This document shows, in pieces, positions 51,107-58,241 of a stretch of DNA of 64,000 nt. Each line of letters opens with the position of its first letter. Position 1 is the first letter of the stretch. The stretch is from a virus, in the IMG/VR virus record IMGVR_UViG_3300035698_016806, positions 38,563 through 102,562 of that record; one strand, 5' to 3'. The translations under genes and the position numbers were made by a program. Below the pieces are notes generated by a model. That model was not told the origin of the DNA. It saw only the letters and a program-made list of their open reading frames with translations, and ran no database searches.

Positions 51107-51532
51107 TTAAATATAGTTAAGTTCTACATCTGCGTCAACAAACATTTTTTCAGTTATTTTAATTTTATCACCCCATCTTTTAAATTGTTCTACATTGGCA
51201 TAACAAGTTACAACCCGTATTATTCCAGATTGAATTATTGCAGAAGCACATTGAGAACATGGTGGCATAGGTCATACATAAAGAGTAAACCCAGTAAGAT
51301 CTTCTTTACTAAAAAGAATTGCATTTAATTCCCCATGGATTACTTTTGCATATTTATTTTGTCTGTTATTAAGATCATCATCAGGTATGCCTTTAGGATA
51401 ACCATTAAATCCAAGAGATACAATTCTCTTATTGTCAGTGATAACAGATCCAACTTTAGTTGATGGATCTTTTGACCAGAATGCAATATGTTCTGCTAAT
51501 TTTATAAATCTATTATCCCATTTATCATTCAT
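51107..51532 (-). pseudogene. dCMP deaminase interrupted by an in-frame TGA
   Basis: The first 86 codons encode a deaminase N-terminus (DPSTKVGSVITDNKRIVSLG, then NGYPKGIP, and the catalytic HGE in VIHGELNAI) and stop at TGA 51272-51274 after TLYV. The same frame continues for 54 codons with PMPPCSQCASAIIQSGIIRV, the zinc motif PCxxC. Without the second part the enzyme has no metal site. So this is a nonsense mutant, a readthrough gene (the context is UGA-C) or a sequence error. The enzyme would make dUMP for the ThyA-like synthase. Confidence 0.75.
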
Positions 51533-51666
51533 AGTATATATCCAGTAGCAAGAATCCTTTTATCTTTAACGGCAATAGCTCCAATTTGTCTTCTGAGACA
51601 GGAGCTTTTAGTGGCAACAACTTTTGTGATACTGAAGAAATATTCATCCCAGGAAAGCTTACTCAT
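51529..51666 (-). pseudogene. N-terminal fragment of a second dCMP deaminase
   Basis: A 45-residue frame [18 protein letters not shown], then [21 protein letters not shown], is the start of a typical ComEB-type dCMP deaminase but ends at GYIL, just where NG would follow, and then overlaps the next deaminase by ATGA. It lacks all catalytic residues. It may be the remnant of a recombination between two deaminase genes, or a short peptide kept for coupling. Confidence 0.65.
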
Positions 51667-51773
51667 TTTTTAGTTTCCTTTATAATAAAGTGGACAGGTT
51701 TTATACTGCCATTCTTACTGGGAAGAACCTGAGCAACCCCCAGATCAGTCGGAAGCGATCCGACATCATTCAT
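51663..51773 (-). CDS. 36-residue hypothetical peptide
   Basis: The frame [15 protein letters not shown] to FIIKETKK starts in a TAATG overlap with the SPFH gene and ends in an ATGA overlap with the deaminase fragment. Tight overlaps on both sides support translation. GGAG is rather far upstream. Function not recognised. Confidence 0.45.
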   Translation of the reverse strand: MNDVGSLPTDLGVAQVLPSKNGSIKPVHFIIKETKK

Positions 51774-52630
51774 TATTTGAACATTTTGATTTGTGCTCCA
51801 ATTGATGTCATACCCTCTACAGGCATAAACACAGCAGCTTTATTCTCTGACATTTTTTCAAGAACTTCTAATCTCCTGAGTTCAATTAGTGCTGGAGTAA
51901 CGCCTTCCCCAATTATCTTATTCTTATCCCTGATTGCCTTAGCTTTTGTGATCTCAATTTGATAATCAGCTTCAGCCAGCAATAGCTCATTTTTCTTTTT
52001 GGTCATATCAATCAATGCTTGATTTTCTTCCTTTTCTATTGACATCTGCCGCTCTTTGGACATATTCACAGCATCAGTAACAACTTTAGGGTAAGCTATT
52101 TCCCCGAGAGCAATATCAGAAATTTCAAGAGGGGTATTTATTAAAACCTTTGTCAATGATGCCTTTATCTCCCCTGATAATCTTGCATAGTTTTTATGCA
52201 CATCTTCAACATTGTATTTACTAAGAATCTCACGGGCTTTATTACGTACAGCCATTCGTCCATACACATTATAAACTTCCATGAACTGCACAATCTTATC
52301 ATCACCTGGAGTAATATCATTAAACATGGAATTGATTACATCCTGAGATCCAGCAATTCTCCCCCTGAATTTGACATGGGCAGTAATGGTAAGTTTGTCC
52401 TGCAAAATCACCTTAACACTTTCGGAATAAGTAGCTGTATTTGTCTGCAATAGTACCAATTCATCCCGACCCCATAAAGTGTATTTTCCAGGGACCAAAA
52501 CATCAAGGCTGTATCCACTTGTGGTAAGAATCTTCCCTTTCGCAGTAGGTGGAACAGTTTCCCATCCACATGAATACATTGCCATTAACAATAGCAGGAA
52601 TACGATGGATAATAAATTAATTTTCTTCAT
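51773..52630 (-). CDS. SPFH/prohibitin-like lipoprotein
   Basis: ATG 52630, after AAAAAGGAG, gives 285 residues. The start is a lipoprotein signal (NLLSIVFLLLLMAMYSCGWE) and the body is a band-7 domain (LVPGKYTLWGRDELVLLQT, KLTITAHVKFRGRIAGSQ, LINTPLEISDIALGEIAYP). It continues with the charged helical region found after SPFH domains (SKERQMSIEKEENQALIDM). Such proteins form large rings or microdomains in membranes. A lipid anchor on the periplasmic face is implied. In phages the role is not settled; protection against other phages or lysis control are options. Confidence 0.82.
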   Translation of the reverse strand: MKKINLLSIVFLLLLMAMYSCGWETVPPTAKGKILTTSGYSLDVLVPGKYTLWGRDELVLLQTNTATYSESVKVILQDKLTITAHVKFRGRIAGSQDVINSMFNDITPGDDKIVQFMEVYNVYGRMAVRNKAREILSKYNVEDVHKNYARLSGEIKASLTKVLINTPLEISDIALGEIAYPKVVTDAVNMSKERQMSIEKEENQALIDMTKKKNELLLAEADYQIEITKAKAIRDKNKIIGEGVTPALIELRRLEVLEKMSENKAAVFMPVEGMTSIGAQIKMFK

Positions 52631-52925
52631 TGTTGAAACTCCTTTTTGAGTCTGATTTAAGTTCTGCCATATCAATGGCTTGTTGTTTTTTAAATGTTAA
52701 TTTCTGCACCACAACCCTTTCTGGCAATGCTGTATTGATCGTACTTGACCTCCTTTCAATTTTTGATATTCCCTCTTGTTTGAAACGTATTGGATTAACT
52801 AAAAATAAAATAGCCATTATAATGATAAGCATAATTCTTACTTCATTATTTTTTACTTTATAGGTAGCAAATATAAGAAAGGCTCCTACAACAACCTGAA
52901 TTAATTGAACAGTTTGAATTTCCAT
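52617..52925 (-). CDS. two-span membrane protein coupled to the SPFH gene
   Basis: The 102-residue product has two hydrophobic helices (VQLIQVVVGAFLIFATYKV, then RIMLIIIMAILFLVNPI) and a charged tail. It overlaps the SPFH start by 14 nt, so the two are probably made together and may work together. AAAGGAAGAATAA precedes the start. Confidence 0.68.
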   Translation of the reverse strand: MEIQTVQLIQVVVGAFLIFATYKVKNNEVRIMLIIIMAILFLVNPIRFKQEGISKIERRSSTINTALPERVVVQKLTFKKQQAIDMAELKSDSKRSFNNEEN

Positions 52926-53315
52926 TTATTCTTCCTTTGGCATTATAACTTCAATGAATAAATCAGGCGCATTAACAATTAAACGATCTTCCAGCATGGT
53001 AACTGCGGAATAGTCGATATCTTTTGAATGAGATACAATAACAATAGCACCAACAGGGATTGATATTTTTCCCATTTCTTCAATTGGTTTTACTTCTGAA
53101 GCAACAGGATCAGGAAGCATTCCAGGCAAAGAATTTAGATCAATGAGCATTTGAATATCATCAGCTTCTAAATCCAAAGAAACTTGATACTCTGCGAAGT
53201 CGTCACTCTTGCCTGTTTCCATGCAAAACCAATCTAAATCACCATCTTCTATATCGTCTTCATACATCCATGTATTATCTGACCATACAAAAATTTTTAT
53301 TAATTCCTCTGACAT
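52926..53315 (-). CDS. hypothetical acidic protein
   Basis: The 129-residue acidic product (YEDDIEDGDLDWFCMETG; later ISIPVGAIVIVSHSKDIDYS) has no recognised fold. Its ATG lies inside the last codons of HNH copy 2, whose YVKEN codons give the ribosome-binding site. Confidence 0.65.
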   Translation of the reverse strand: MSEELIKIFVWSDNTWMYEDDIEDGDLDWFCMETGKSDDFAEYQVSLDLEADDIQMLIDLNSLPGMLPDPVASEVKPIEEMGKISIPVGAIVIVSHSKDIDYSAVTMLEDRLIVNAPDLFIEVIMPKEE

Positions 53316-53851
53316 TGTATATTCTCCTTCACATATTGGTAAGCAGGACTACTACTATCACACCCTTCCCAATTTAAACATTGCTCTCCTGCTAAACGAG
53401 CGCATACGGCATTGTTAAAATCTTTATAATACCCAAGCCCTTTATTTTTGAAATTTAAAGTAATTTGAGCTATCCATTTACTTCTATTTTTATTCCATAC
53501 AACTCCTTTTACACCGCTTGTATTATTTTTAGGAGTTCCTTGATTTCTTTGTTGACATTGATCAGAAGCTTCTCTTAGATTTAAAATCCAATTGTGATGT
53601 TTTATTTGATCTTCGTGATCAATTTGATTTTCAGGCATATACCCGTGATAGTGGAAATATGCAAGTCTATGAGCTAAGTACAATTTTCCATTTACACATA
53701 TTTGGATGTATCCTTTTTTATTTTTAGATCCTGCAATATCACCTATTTTTACTCTTGAACTATTTGATATTTTTCTTATAAAAATACCAGTTAATGAGTT
53801 GTAATCTAATTGTCGCAGGAGTTCCTTATAAGTTAGTTTTTCAGTCCTCAT
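53300..53851 (-). CDS. free-standing HNH homing endonuclease with AP2-like domain (copy 2)
   Basis: The 183-residue protein shares the layout of the other copies: an N-terminal piece LTGIFIRKISNSSRVKIGDI, HNH motif MPENQIDHEDQIKHHNWILN, AP2-like NTSGVKGVVWNKNRSKWIAQ, end YQYVKENIQCQRN. One HNH position reads HED where others read HID. It has no RHH partner. Its start overlaps the upstream gene (ATGAGGACTGA), and AAGGATTCTTAG there is its ribosome-binding site. Confidence 0.85.
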   Translation of the reverse strand: MRTEKLTYKELLRQLDYNSLTGIFIRKISNSSRVKIGDIAGSKNKKGYIQICVNGKLYLAHRLAYFHYHGYMPENQIDHEDQIKHHNWILNLREASDQCQQRNQGTPKNNTSGVKGVVWNKNRSKWIAQITLNFKNKGLGYYKDFNNAVCARLAGEQCLNWEGCDSSSPAYQYVKENIQCQRN

Positions 53852-54041
53852 CTAAGAATCCTTTCTTTTCAGCTAACCATTCAGGAATAAAGAAAACAAT
53901 TTCTTTTCCGACTTCAGGCTCATCAACATAGTCAGCTAATGAATCAGGAACCCATCCAGTTACTCCATCAACATTGATAAGGCAAGCATTTTGACTTACC
54001 TCTTTTACTTCACCATTGAACTCAAGCATTTCATCCCCCAT
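53841..54041 (-). CDS. small hypothetical acidic beta protein
   Basis: The 66-residue product (EMLEFNGEVKEVSQNACLIN, then VTGWVPDSLADYV) looks like a small OB or SH3-like barrel. TAGGAG precedes the ATG, and the gene is overlapped on both sides. Function not recognised. Confidence 0.65.
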   Translation of the reverse strand: MGDEMLEFNGEVKEVSQNACLINVDGVTGWVPDSLADYVDEPEVGKEIVFFIPEWLAEKKGFLDED

Positions 54042-54483
54042 TGAACATTTCTCCTATTAGTTTCCAGTTTTCATCAAATTCTTTGCCATTATAAATATCC
54101 CTATAGGTAATATTATCTTGCCGTTCATAATAGTCAAGTATGTCGGAAAGATATTCAGTTAATTTTTTATCATAAGCTGATTTTGATCGTTCAAGAAAAG
54201 CAAGGCAGAAAGAAACAACAGATCCTATGTGAGTTTCGCCATCAATCCAATGAAGGGCATCAGATAATGTCTCAAGCCATATTTTAATTCCAGCTTCATT
54301 ATCAGCAAAGAAATTCTTATCCATCATTTTAATTTGACATAGTTCAACATCAACCAACATTTTTATAAACTCAAATCTTGTTTTGAGTCTTCCTGGTTTT
54401 AAAGGTTCTACAAGAAAACTCTCCATTGAACGAATGATTCCTAACTCAGCCGCACGAATTATTAATTCTTTATCAGCTTTCAT
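54031..54483 (-). CDS. hypothetical helical protein
   Basis: The 150-residue product is predicted all-helical (LIIRAAELGIIRSMESFL; LSDALHWIDGETHIGSVVSF). It overlaps its neighbours by 11 nt on both sides. No family recognised. Confidence 0.65.
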   Translation of the reverse strand: MKADKELIIRAAELGIIRSMESFLVEPLKPGRLKTRFEFIKMLVDVELCQIKMMDKNFFADNEAGIKIWLETLSDALHWIDGETHIGSVVSFCLAFLERSKSAYDKKLTEYLSDILDYYERQDNITYRDIYNGKEFDENWKLIGEMFNGG

Positions 54484-54679
54484 TTTTTAGGTATTCCTTT
54501 TGGGCTTGTTTACTAAGAGGTTTGCAAATCATTTTTCTGATACCTGCCAATGAAAGGGAGCAGAATTGAGGAATATTACAAGACTCAGAACCAGTCTCTT
54601 TGATGTGAGGTCTGCCGTGTCTGCATAGAGTAATGCAGTGTTTGGATTTCTTTTTAGCATTACAAATAACCATATTCAT
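54473..54679 (-). CDS. small cysteine-rich protein
   Basis: ATG 54679 is favoured over 54688 because AGGA then lies at proper distance. The product of about 68 residues has five cysteines and several histidines (CITLCRHGRPHIKETG, CNIPQFCSL, MICKPL) and may bind zinc. It is the first gene after the promoter at 54721. Confidence 0.6.
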   Translation of the reverse strand: MNMVICNAKKKSKHCITLCRHGRPHIKETGSESCNIPQFCSLSLAGIRKMICKPLSKQAQKEYLKNES

Positions 54680-54720
54680 TGTTTCCATCCTAAGTTATTT
54701 TTCATTATTTTTCATAGTAT

Positions 54721-54750
54721 TTTATACTACAATTCAAATGAGCTTGTCAA
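54721..54750 (-). promoter_or_regulatory. sigma70-type promoter, minus strand
   Basis: On the minus strand TTGACA (54750-54745), 18 bp, TATAAA (54726-54721) lies 40 nt before the cysteine-rich gene. The 92-nt gap here is otherwise empty. It likely starts a transcript covering the SPFH, dCMP deaminase and recombination genes. Confidence 0.65.
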
Positions 54751-54780
54751 GAACTTATTAAGAAATTAATAATAAATCAA

Positions 54781-55005
54781 TTATTGTGTGATTTTAAATC
54801 CTAATTCAGCAAAGAAATTGAATAAATCCTTTTTGCCAATAACAGTCCAAATTCCCATCCCTTGAGTACCTATGCGAAATTCACCATCATTAACATCACC
54901 ATCAACATGATAAAATTCAATCTCATTGTCGTTTTCAGTGCAAAGGTATTTATGTCCAATTACATTCTCACCTTTTGTTATTATTTCAAAATTTATATCT
55001 GCCAT
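54781..55005 (-). CDS. small hypothetical beta protein (intact paralogue)
   Basis: The 74-residue product ends IWTVIGKKDLFNFFAELGF then KITQ. It shares HVDGDV, WTV[IM]GKKDLF and LGFKITQ with the truncated copy at 55188. TAGGAG precedes the ATG. Function not recognised. Confidence 0.65.
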   Translation of the reverse strand: MADINFEIITKGENVIGHKYLCTENDNEIEFYHVDGDVNDGEFRIGTQGMGIWTVIGKKDLFNFFAELGFKITQ

Positions 55006-55016
55006 TTTCGGATCTC

Positions 55017-55169
55017 CTATGTTGCAGTTACTACTCCTGACTTTTTATCATACTTGATTCCACGATGATCTTTCTTCCATTTAATTTTGGAGATCTTCGT
55101 TTTAACTTCTGCCGGTTTTAAATCTTTCCCAATCTTTCTTGCTTCTTTGTCTGATTCGATTGTTCCCAT
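55017..55169 (-). CDS. small basic protein
   Basis: A 50-residue lysine-rich product (DKEARKIGKDLKPAEVKTK; WKKDHRGIKYDKKSG) after GGAGAGGAGATTAAA. It lies between the two paralogous beta genes. It may bind nucleic acid judging by charge only. Confidence 0.6.
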   Translation of the reverse strand: MGTIESDKEARKIGKDLKPAEVKTKISKIKWKKDHRGIKYDKKSGVVTAT

Positions 55170-55187
55170 TTTAATCTCCTCTCCTGT

Positions 55188-55364
55188 TTATTGTGTGATT
55201 TTAAAACCTAATGCATCCAAAAAATCAAATAGATCTTTTTTACCCATAACAGTCCAATCACCCATACAACGAATACCGAAATGAAATTCACTATCTTCAA
55301 CATCACCATCAACGTGTCTGAATTGTATTTCCGCATCGTTCTGGGTACATTCATATTTTATAAA
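55188..55364 (-). pseudogene. 5'-truncated copy of the 54781 gene
   Basis: The frame encodes KYECTQNDAEIQFRHVDGDV to LDALGFKITQ, aligning with residues 19-74 of the intact paralogue, but runs into an in-frame stop at 55365-55367 with no usable start. The zinc-ribbon gene upstream ends inside it. Its N-terminal 18 codons appear to have been lost in a rearrangement. Confidence 0.7.
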
Positions 55365-55660
55365 TCATCTTTACGAATTAATCCTTTTAAATGGACTTTT
55401 TTGGTTTTAGACTCAAAATATATCTTTTTGCACTTAGGACAAACTATATCCCCTGATAATGCTAATTCCATTAACTGAACATCAGTCCCGCAGGGACAAA
55501 ACACTGTTGCTTCCCCGTCATCATAATCATCACAAAAATCAAATTTTATGTGGTTGTTATTACGTTCTGTCCCTTTTATAAATGCATAAAGACAAATACC
55601 GAACAAAATAAAAAATTCAAATACGCCAACAATGGCAAGTATCCCCATAATTGTTTTCAT
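55358..55660 (-). CDS. membrane protein with zinc-ribbon-like end
   Basis: The 100-residue product has one transmembrane helix (GILAIVGVFEFFILFGICLY) and a cytoplasmic part with two CxxC-type pairs (VFCPCGTDVQ and IVCPKCKKIY), a zinc ribbon. It overlaps the next gene by 4 nt. Function not recognised. Confidence 0.7.
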   Translation of the reverse strand: MKTIMGILAIVGVFEFFILFGICLYAFIKGTERNNNHIKFDFCDDYDDGEATVFCPCGTDVQLMELALSGDIVCPKCKKIYFESKTKKVHLKGLIRKDDL

Positions 55661-55884
55661 CGGTTTTGTAAATCATCAAGTGTATCGGCATCATTCCTTT
55701 CTGGACGGAGTTCAAGATTCCTTGGAAGATAAAGAGAATAAATCCCTGGCTTTGATTTATCGCTTATTAAACCTTCAAATTCCAAAGAAGCAATCATCCT
55801 TTCATTATTTCCAAAAGGACTGCCAGGAACTTTCTTGTTTTTATATACCTGGCCACTTTTCAGTACAATTGTTGCTTTTGCCAT
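55657..55884 (-). CDS. small hypothetical basic protein
   Basis: ATG 55884 follows AAGGAGAAAGAAA and gives 75 residues; an upstream start at 55980 would lie inside the neighbour. The product (MAKATIVLKSGQVYKNKKV; GLISDKSKPGIYSLYLPRN) looks like a small beta protein. Function not recognised. Confidence 0.65.
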   Translation of the reverse strand: MAKATIVLKSGQVYKNKKVPGSPFGNNERMIASLEFEGLISDKSKPGIYSLYLPRNLELRPERNDADTLDDLQNR

Positions 55885-55895
55885 TTTCTTTCTCC

Positions 55896-56165
55896 TTAGA
55901 ATCCCATTTCTTTTGTTATGTAACTTTGCATCACGGTTAACAATGAAACCATTTCGCTGTATTTCATACCTGCTTGACAAAAATTAGTATGATAATTACC
56001 TTCTGTATCATCTAACACAAGAATTAAAAGCTTTTTACCATTTTTGAATGCTCCTCTTTTGCCGATGTCATTATCCAGGCAATCTTGTAAGATTTGTGCA
56101 GGAGTAATCATCAAAGCATTTCCAGCATGATCACCTAATGAAACTACGTTATTTTTATCACTCAT
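55896..56165 (-). CDS. small hypothetical protein
   Basis: The 89-residue product is alpha/beta (NALMITPAQILQDCLDNDIG; KLLILVLDDTEGNYHTNFCQ; EMVSLLTVMQSYI). AAAAAGGGGTAAAG precedes the ATG. Proteins of this layout are common in phage early regions, but no activity is assigned. Confidence 0.65.
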   Translation of the reverse strand: MSDKNNVVSLGDHAGNALMITPAQILQDCLDNDIGKRGAFKNGKKLLILVLDDTEGNYHTNFCQAGMKYSEMVSLLTVMQSYITKEMGF

Positions 56166-56167
56166 CT

Positions 56168-56740
56168 TTACCCCTTTTTAAAATCTGGTTCAATACCGAA
56201 TTCTGAAAACAGTCTTTCAAGCCCTGTCGTCATTCTCTTATCTTTATCTTTGATCACTCCTCTTTTGGTTTTCTTTTGCTTATAAATCAAGACAGGAGGG
56301 ATTTTCTTATTGGGATATTTCTCTTTGAATGCCTTTACCAATTTGTTAATGCTGGATTTCATTAACTTTTTATCTTTAGGCTTTTCATTAGGATGGAGAT
56401 AGTTCAGGTGTGTCATGGGAGGCTCCTCAATAAAGTCAGCTAAGTTTCTTAAAAAATCAGGAAGGGTAATATCTTTTTCTTTATGGAGTCCGGTCCTGAT
56501 ATATGCATTGGTTACTTTACCTTCAAGTGCGTTTGCAAATCGGTTGATTACTCCCCTTAATAATCCGGCCTCTTCTGGATGTCCAAGATTTCTGGCATTA
56601 TTGCTGTGATTGTGGTCAACTACCATTTCAGATTCAGGGAATTTTATCTTTAAAACAGGACAAATATGATTTTGTTTTTTATGGAAATGTTTTCTGATCT
56701 TTGCTAATTCATCCTGTTTGATTTGTCGTTGCTTTTTCAA
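56168..56740 (-). CDS. recombination endonuclease VII-like nuclease (gp49-like)
   Basis: The 190-residue protein matches the T4 endonuclease VII core: ICPVLKIKFPESEMVVDHNH, then the segment EEAGLLRGVINRFANALEGK and ayirTGLHKE. The His-His-Asn nuclease motif (DHNHS) is intact, while only one of the usual zinc cysteines is present. It would resolve branched DNA before packaging. Start is TTG 56740 with AAAAAGGAAATATT upstream. The C-terminal half is extra, basic sequence. Confidence 0.82.
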   Translation of the reverse strand: MKKQRQIKQDELAKIRKHFHKKQNHICPVLKIKFPESEMVVDHNHSNNARNLGHPEEAGLLRGVINRFANALEGKVTNAYIRTGLHKEKDITLPDFLRNLADFIEEPPMTHLNYLHPNEKPKDKKLMKSSINKLVKAFKEKYPNKKIPPVLIYKQKKTKRGVIKDKDKRMTTGLERLFSEFGIEPDFKKG

Positions 56741-56795
56741 AATATTTCCTTTTTAAATTGGGGTCAATGGAACTCGGGGTAAAAAATATATGAAT

Positions 56796-56825
56796 AAATT
56801 AAACTTTACCTAAAAGGTTAGTCAA
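56796..56825 (-). promoter_or_regulatory. possible promoter before the endonuclease VII gene
   Basis: On the minus strand TTGACT, 18 bp, TAATTT lies in the 128-nt gap upstream of 56740. Boxes are weaker than at 54721, so confidence is low. No gene is seen in the gap. Confidence 0.35.
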
Positions 56826-56868
56826 CCCCTATCCACCCGTTGTGGTGTCCCATCAACCTCAAACTGTT

Positions 56869-57168
56869 TCATGATTTCTTCCCCGATTCAATGTTTCCAC
56901 CATATACACTTCTTTTCTCATTACTTTTGAAAGGCTTTCCTGCTTTAGTGTAACATGTCCCATAATAACAACCTTCAGGGAAGTCCTTAGCAAATCCCAT
57001 CGTAGCAGTGATTCTTTCCACTTTTACAGTTCCAGTATGATCAGTGACAAACTCACCTATTTTAGCTTTTGCATTGGTAAGTACAAATTGTTTTGCCAGA
57101 AATGAATTTTCTTCTTGATGCTTTCTGTTCAATAGGTTCTTTTTGTCCAGATATTCAGCTTTATTCAT
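56869..57168 (-). CDS. hypothetical protein common in phage early regions
   Basis: The 99-residue product begins with a helix (MNKAEYLDKKNLLNRKHQEE) and continues as a small beta domain (KIGEFVTDHTGTVKVERIT; GCYYGTCYTKAGKPFKSNEK). TAGGAG precedes it. The pattern recalls widespread phage proteins without known function. Confidence 0.65.
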   Translation of the reverse strand: MNKAEYLDKKNLLNRKHQEENSFLAKQFVLTNAKAKIGEFVTDHTGTVKVERITATMGFAKDFPEGCYYGTCYTKAGKPFKSNEKRSVYGGNIESGKKS

Positions 57169-57362
57169 GTTGTTTCTCCTATTTCAATGTATCCTAAATT
57201 TACAAGAGACTGGATAACATTCTCGATTTCTTCCTCACACACGGAAAAGTCAGTACCTTTCATATCAAAATAAACTGCTTGGATCTGTTCTCTGTTTAAC
57301 TGCCATTGATCTTTTTGACCGAATGTTTCTGATCTTTTGAATTTTTTAATAGTATTTGTCAT
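57165..57362 (-). CDS. small hypothetical protein
   Basis: The 65-residue product is helical at the end (EEIENVIQSLVNLGYIEIGE), resembling a small winged-helix segment. It overlaps the next gene by 4 nt. The 100-nt gap upstream (57363-57462) shows no gene or clear signal. Confidence 0.6.
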   Translation of the reverse strand: MTNTIKKFKRSETFGQKDQWQLNREQIQAVYFDMKGTDFSVCEEEIENVIQSLVNLGYIEIGETT

Positions 57363-57462
57363 TTAATCTCGCTTTTGATCGTCAAAATCTTTCGTTTGAT
57401 AGCGTTTTAGATCTTTTGCATGTCAGTGTATCAGTTAAAACTCAATAACTCTTCAATAACAC

Positions 57463-58089
57463 TTATTCATTCAATTCTATGACTTCCTCAGATTTAATTT
57501 TCTTCAGTACATCTTTTGATGATCCTACGGCAATACTGATTTTTCTGACATGATTCTTTACATATTGATAAGCAGGACTACACGAATCACAACCTTCCCA
57601 ATTTAAACATTGTTCTACTGCAAGACGGCAACAAACAGCATCATCAAAATCTTTGAAAGTTCCTAAATTTTTTGTTTTTTGATTTATAGCAATCATAGCT
57701 GTCCAATATCTATCTCTTTTAGAAAAAGTGACTCCCTTAACTCCACTTTTATTATCCTTTCTATTTCCTGCATTTTTAATATTACATGATCTGGAAACTT
57801 CCCTAAGATTACTAATCCGATTATTATGCTTTACTCTATCAATATGATCAATATCATTTTCCGGAAAATAACAATAAACATAAAACCAAGCAAGTCTATG
57901 AGCTTTGTACTGTGTTGTATTAACACGTATAGCAATATACCCTTCAGAATTTTTATACCCTGCAATTTCTCCAATCTTAACACTTTGATTATTAGAAATT
58001 TTTCTTATAAAAATTCCTGTTAATGGATCATAATCAAGTTGCCTTACCAATTCTTCGTGAGTCAATTTTTCTTTTTCTAAGTGATTCAT
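57463..58089 (-). CDS. free-standing HNH homing endonuclease with AP2-like domain (copy 3)
   Basis: The 208-residue protein has the family layout (LTGIFIRKISNNQSVKIGEI; HNH FPENDIDHIDRVKHNNRIS; AP2-like KSGVKGVTFSKRDRYWTAM). Near its end it diverges after YQYVK into a 30-residue extension (ISIAVGSSKDVLKKIKSEEV) that the other copies lack, perhaps captured from a displaced gene. AGGAG in the RHH codons RRM lies 8 nt before its ATG; the two genes overlap by 56 nt. Confidence 0.85.
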   Translation of the reverse strand: MNHLEKEKLTHEELVRQLDYDPLTGIFIRKISNNQSVKIGEIAGYKNSEGYIAIRVNTTQYKAHRLAWFYVYCYFPENDIDHIDRVKHNNRISNLREVSRSCNIKNAGNRKDNKSGVKGVTFSKRDRYWTAMIAINQKTKNLGTFKDFDDAVCCRLAVEQCLNWEGCDSCSPAYQYVKNHVRKISIAVGSSKDVLKKIKSEEVIELNE

Positions 58090-58198
58090 CTATCATTCTC
58101 CTAAGTACATCAGAAACAGTTCTACCTTCCTGTTCTGAAATCTTTTTAAGATTTTTCAACTGTTCATCTGATAGTCTAACTGCAAATGTTTTTTTCAT
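58034..58198 (-). CDS. ribbon-helix-helix DNA-binding protein paired with HNH copy 3
   Basis: The 54-residue product starts MKKTFAVRLSDEQLKNLKKI and has the second helix TVSDVLRRMIDESL, an Arc/CopG-type fold very like the protein at 50910. It has its own promoter and hands on translation to the overlapping HNH gene. A role as autoregulator of the cassette is inferred. Confidence 0.78.
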   Translation of the reverse strand: MKKTFAVRLSDEQLKNLKKISEQEGRTVSDVLRRMIDESLRKRKIDSRRIGKAT

Positions 58199-58204
58199 AG
58201 AATC

Positions 58205-58233
58205 ACTTTATCACTTCATGTATTACAGTGCAA
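58205..58233 (-). promoter_or_regulatory. promoter of the RHH-HNH cassette 2
   Basis: On the minus strand TTGCAC, 17 bp, TAAAGT lies just before the RHH start. The upstream word GTGTTGCA is shared with the promoter of the other cassette. Confidence 0.5.
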
Positions 58234-58241
58234 CACATTTT

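Noticed and set aside
51107-51532. Whole-phage reassignment of TGA to an amino acid
   Set aside because: Many other genes in the window end properly at TGA in ATGA overlaps (terS, 36843, 37193, 49320), so TGA works as a stop here.
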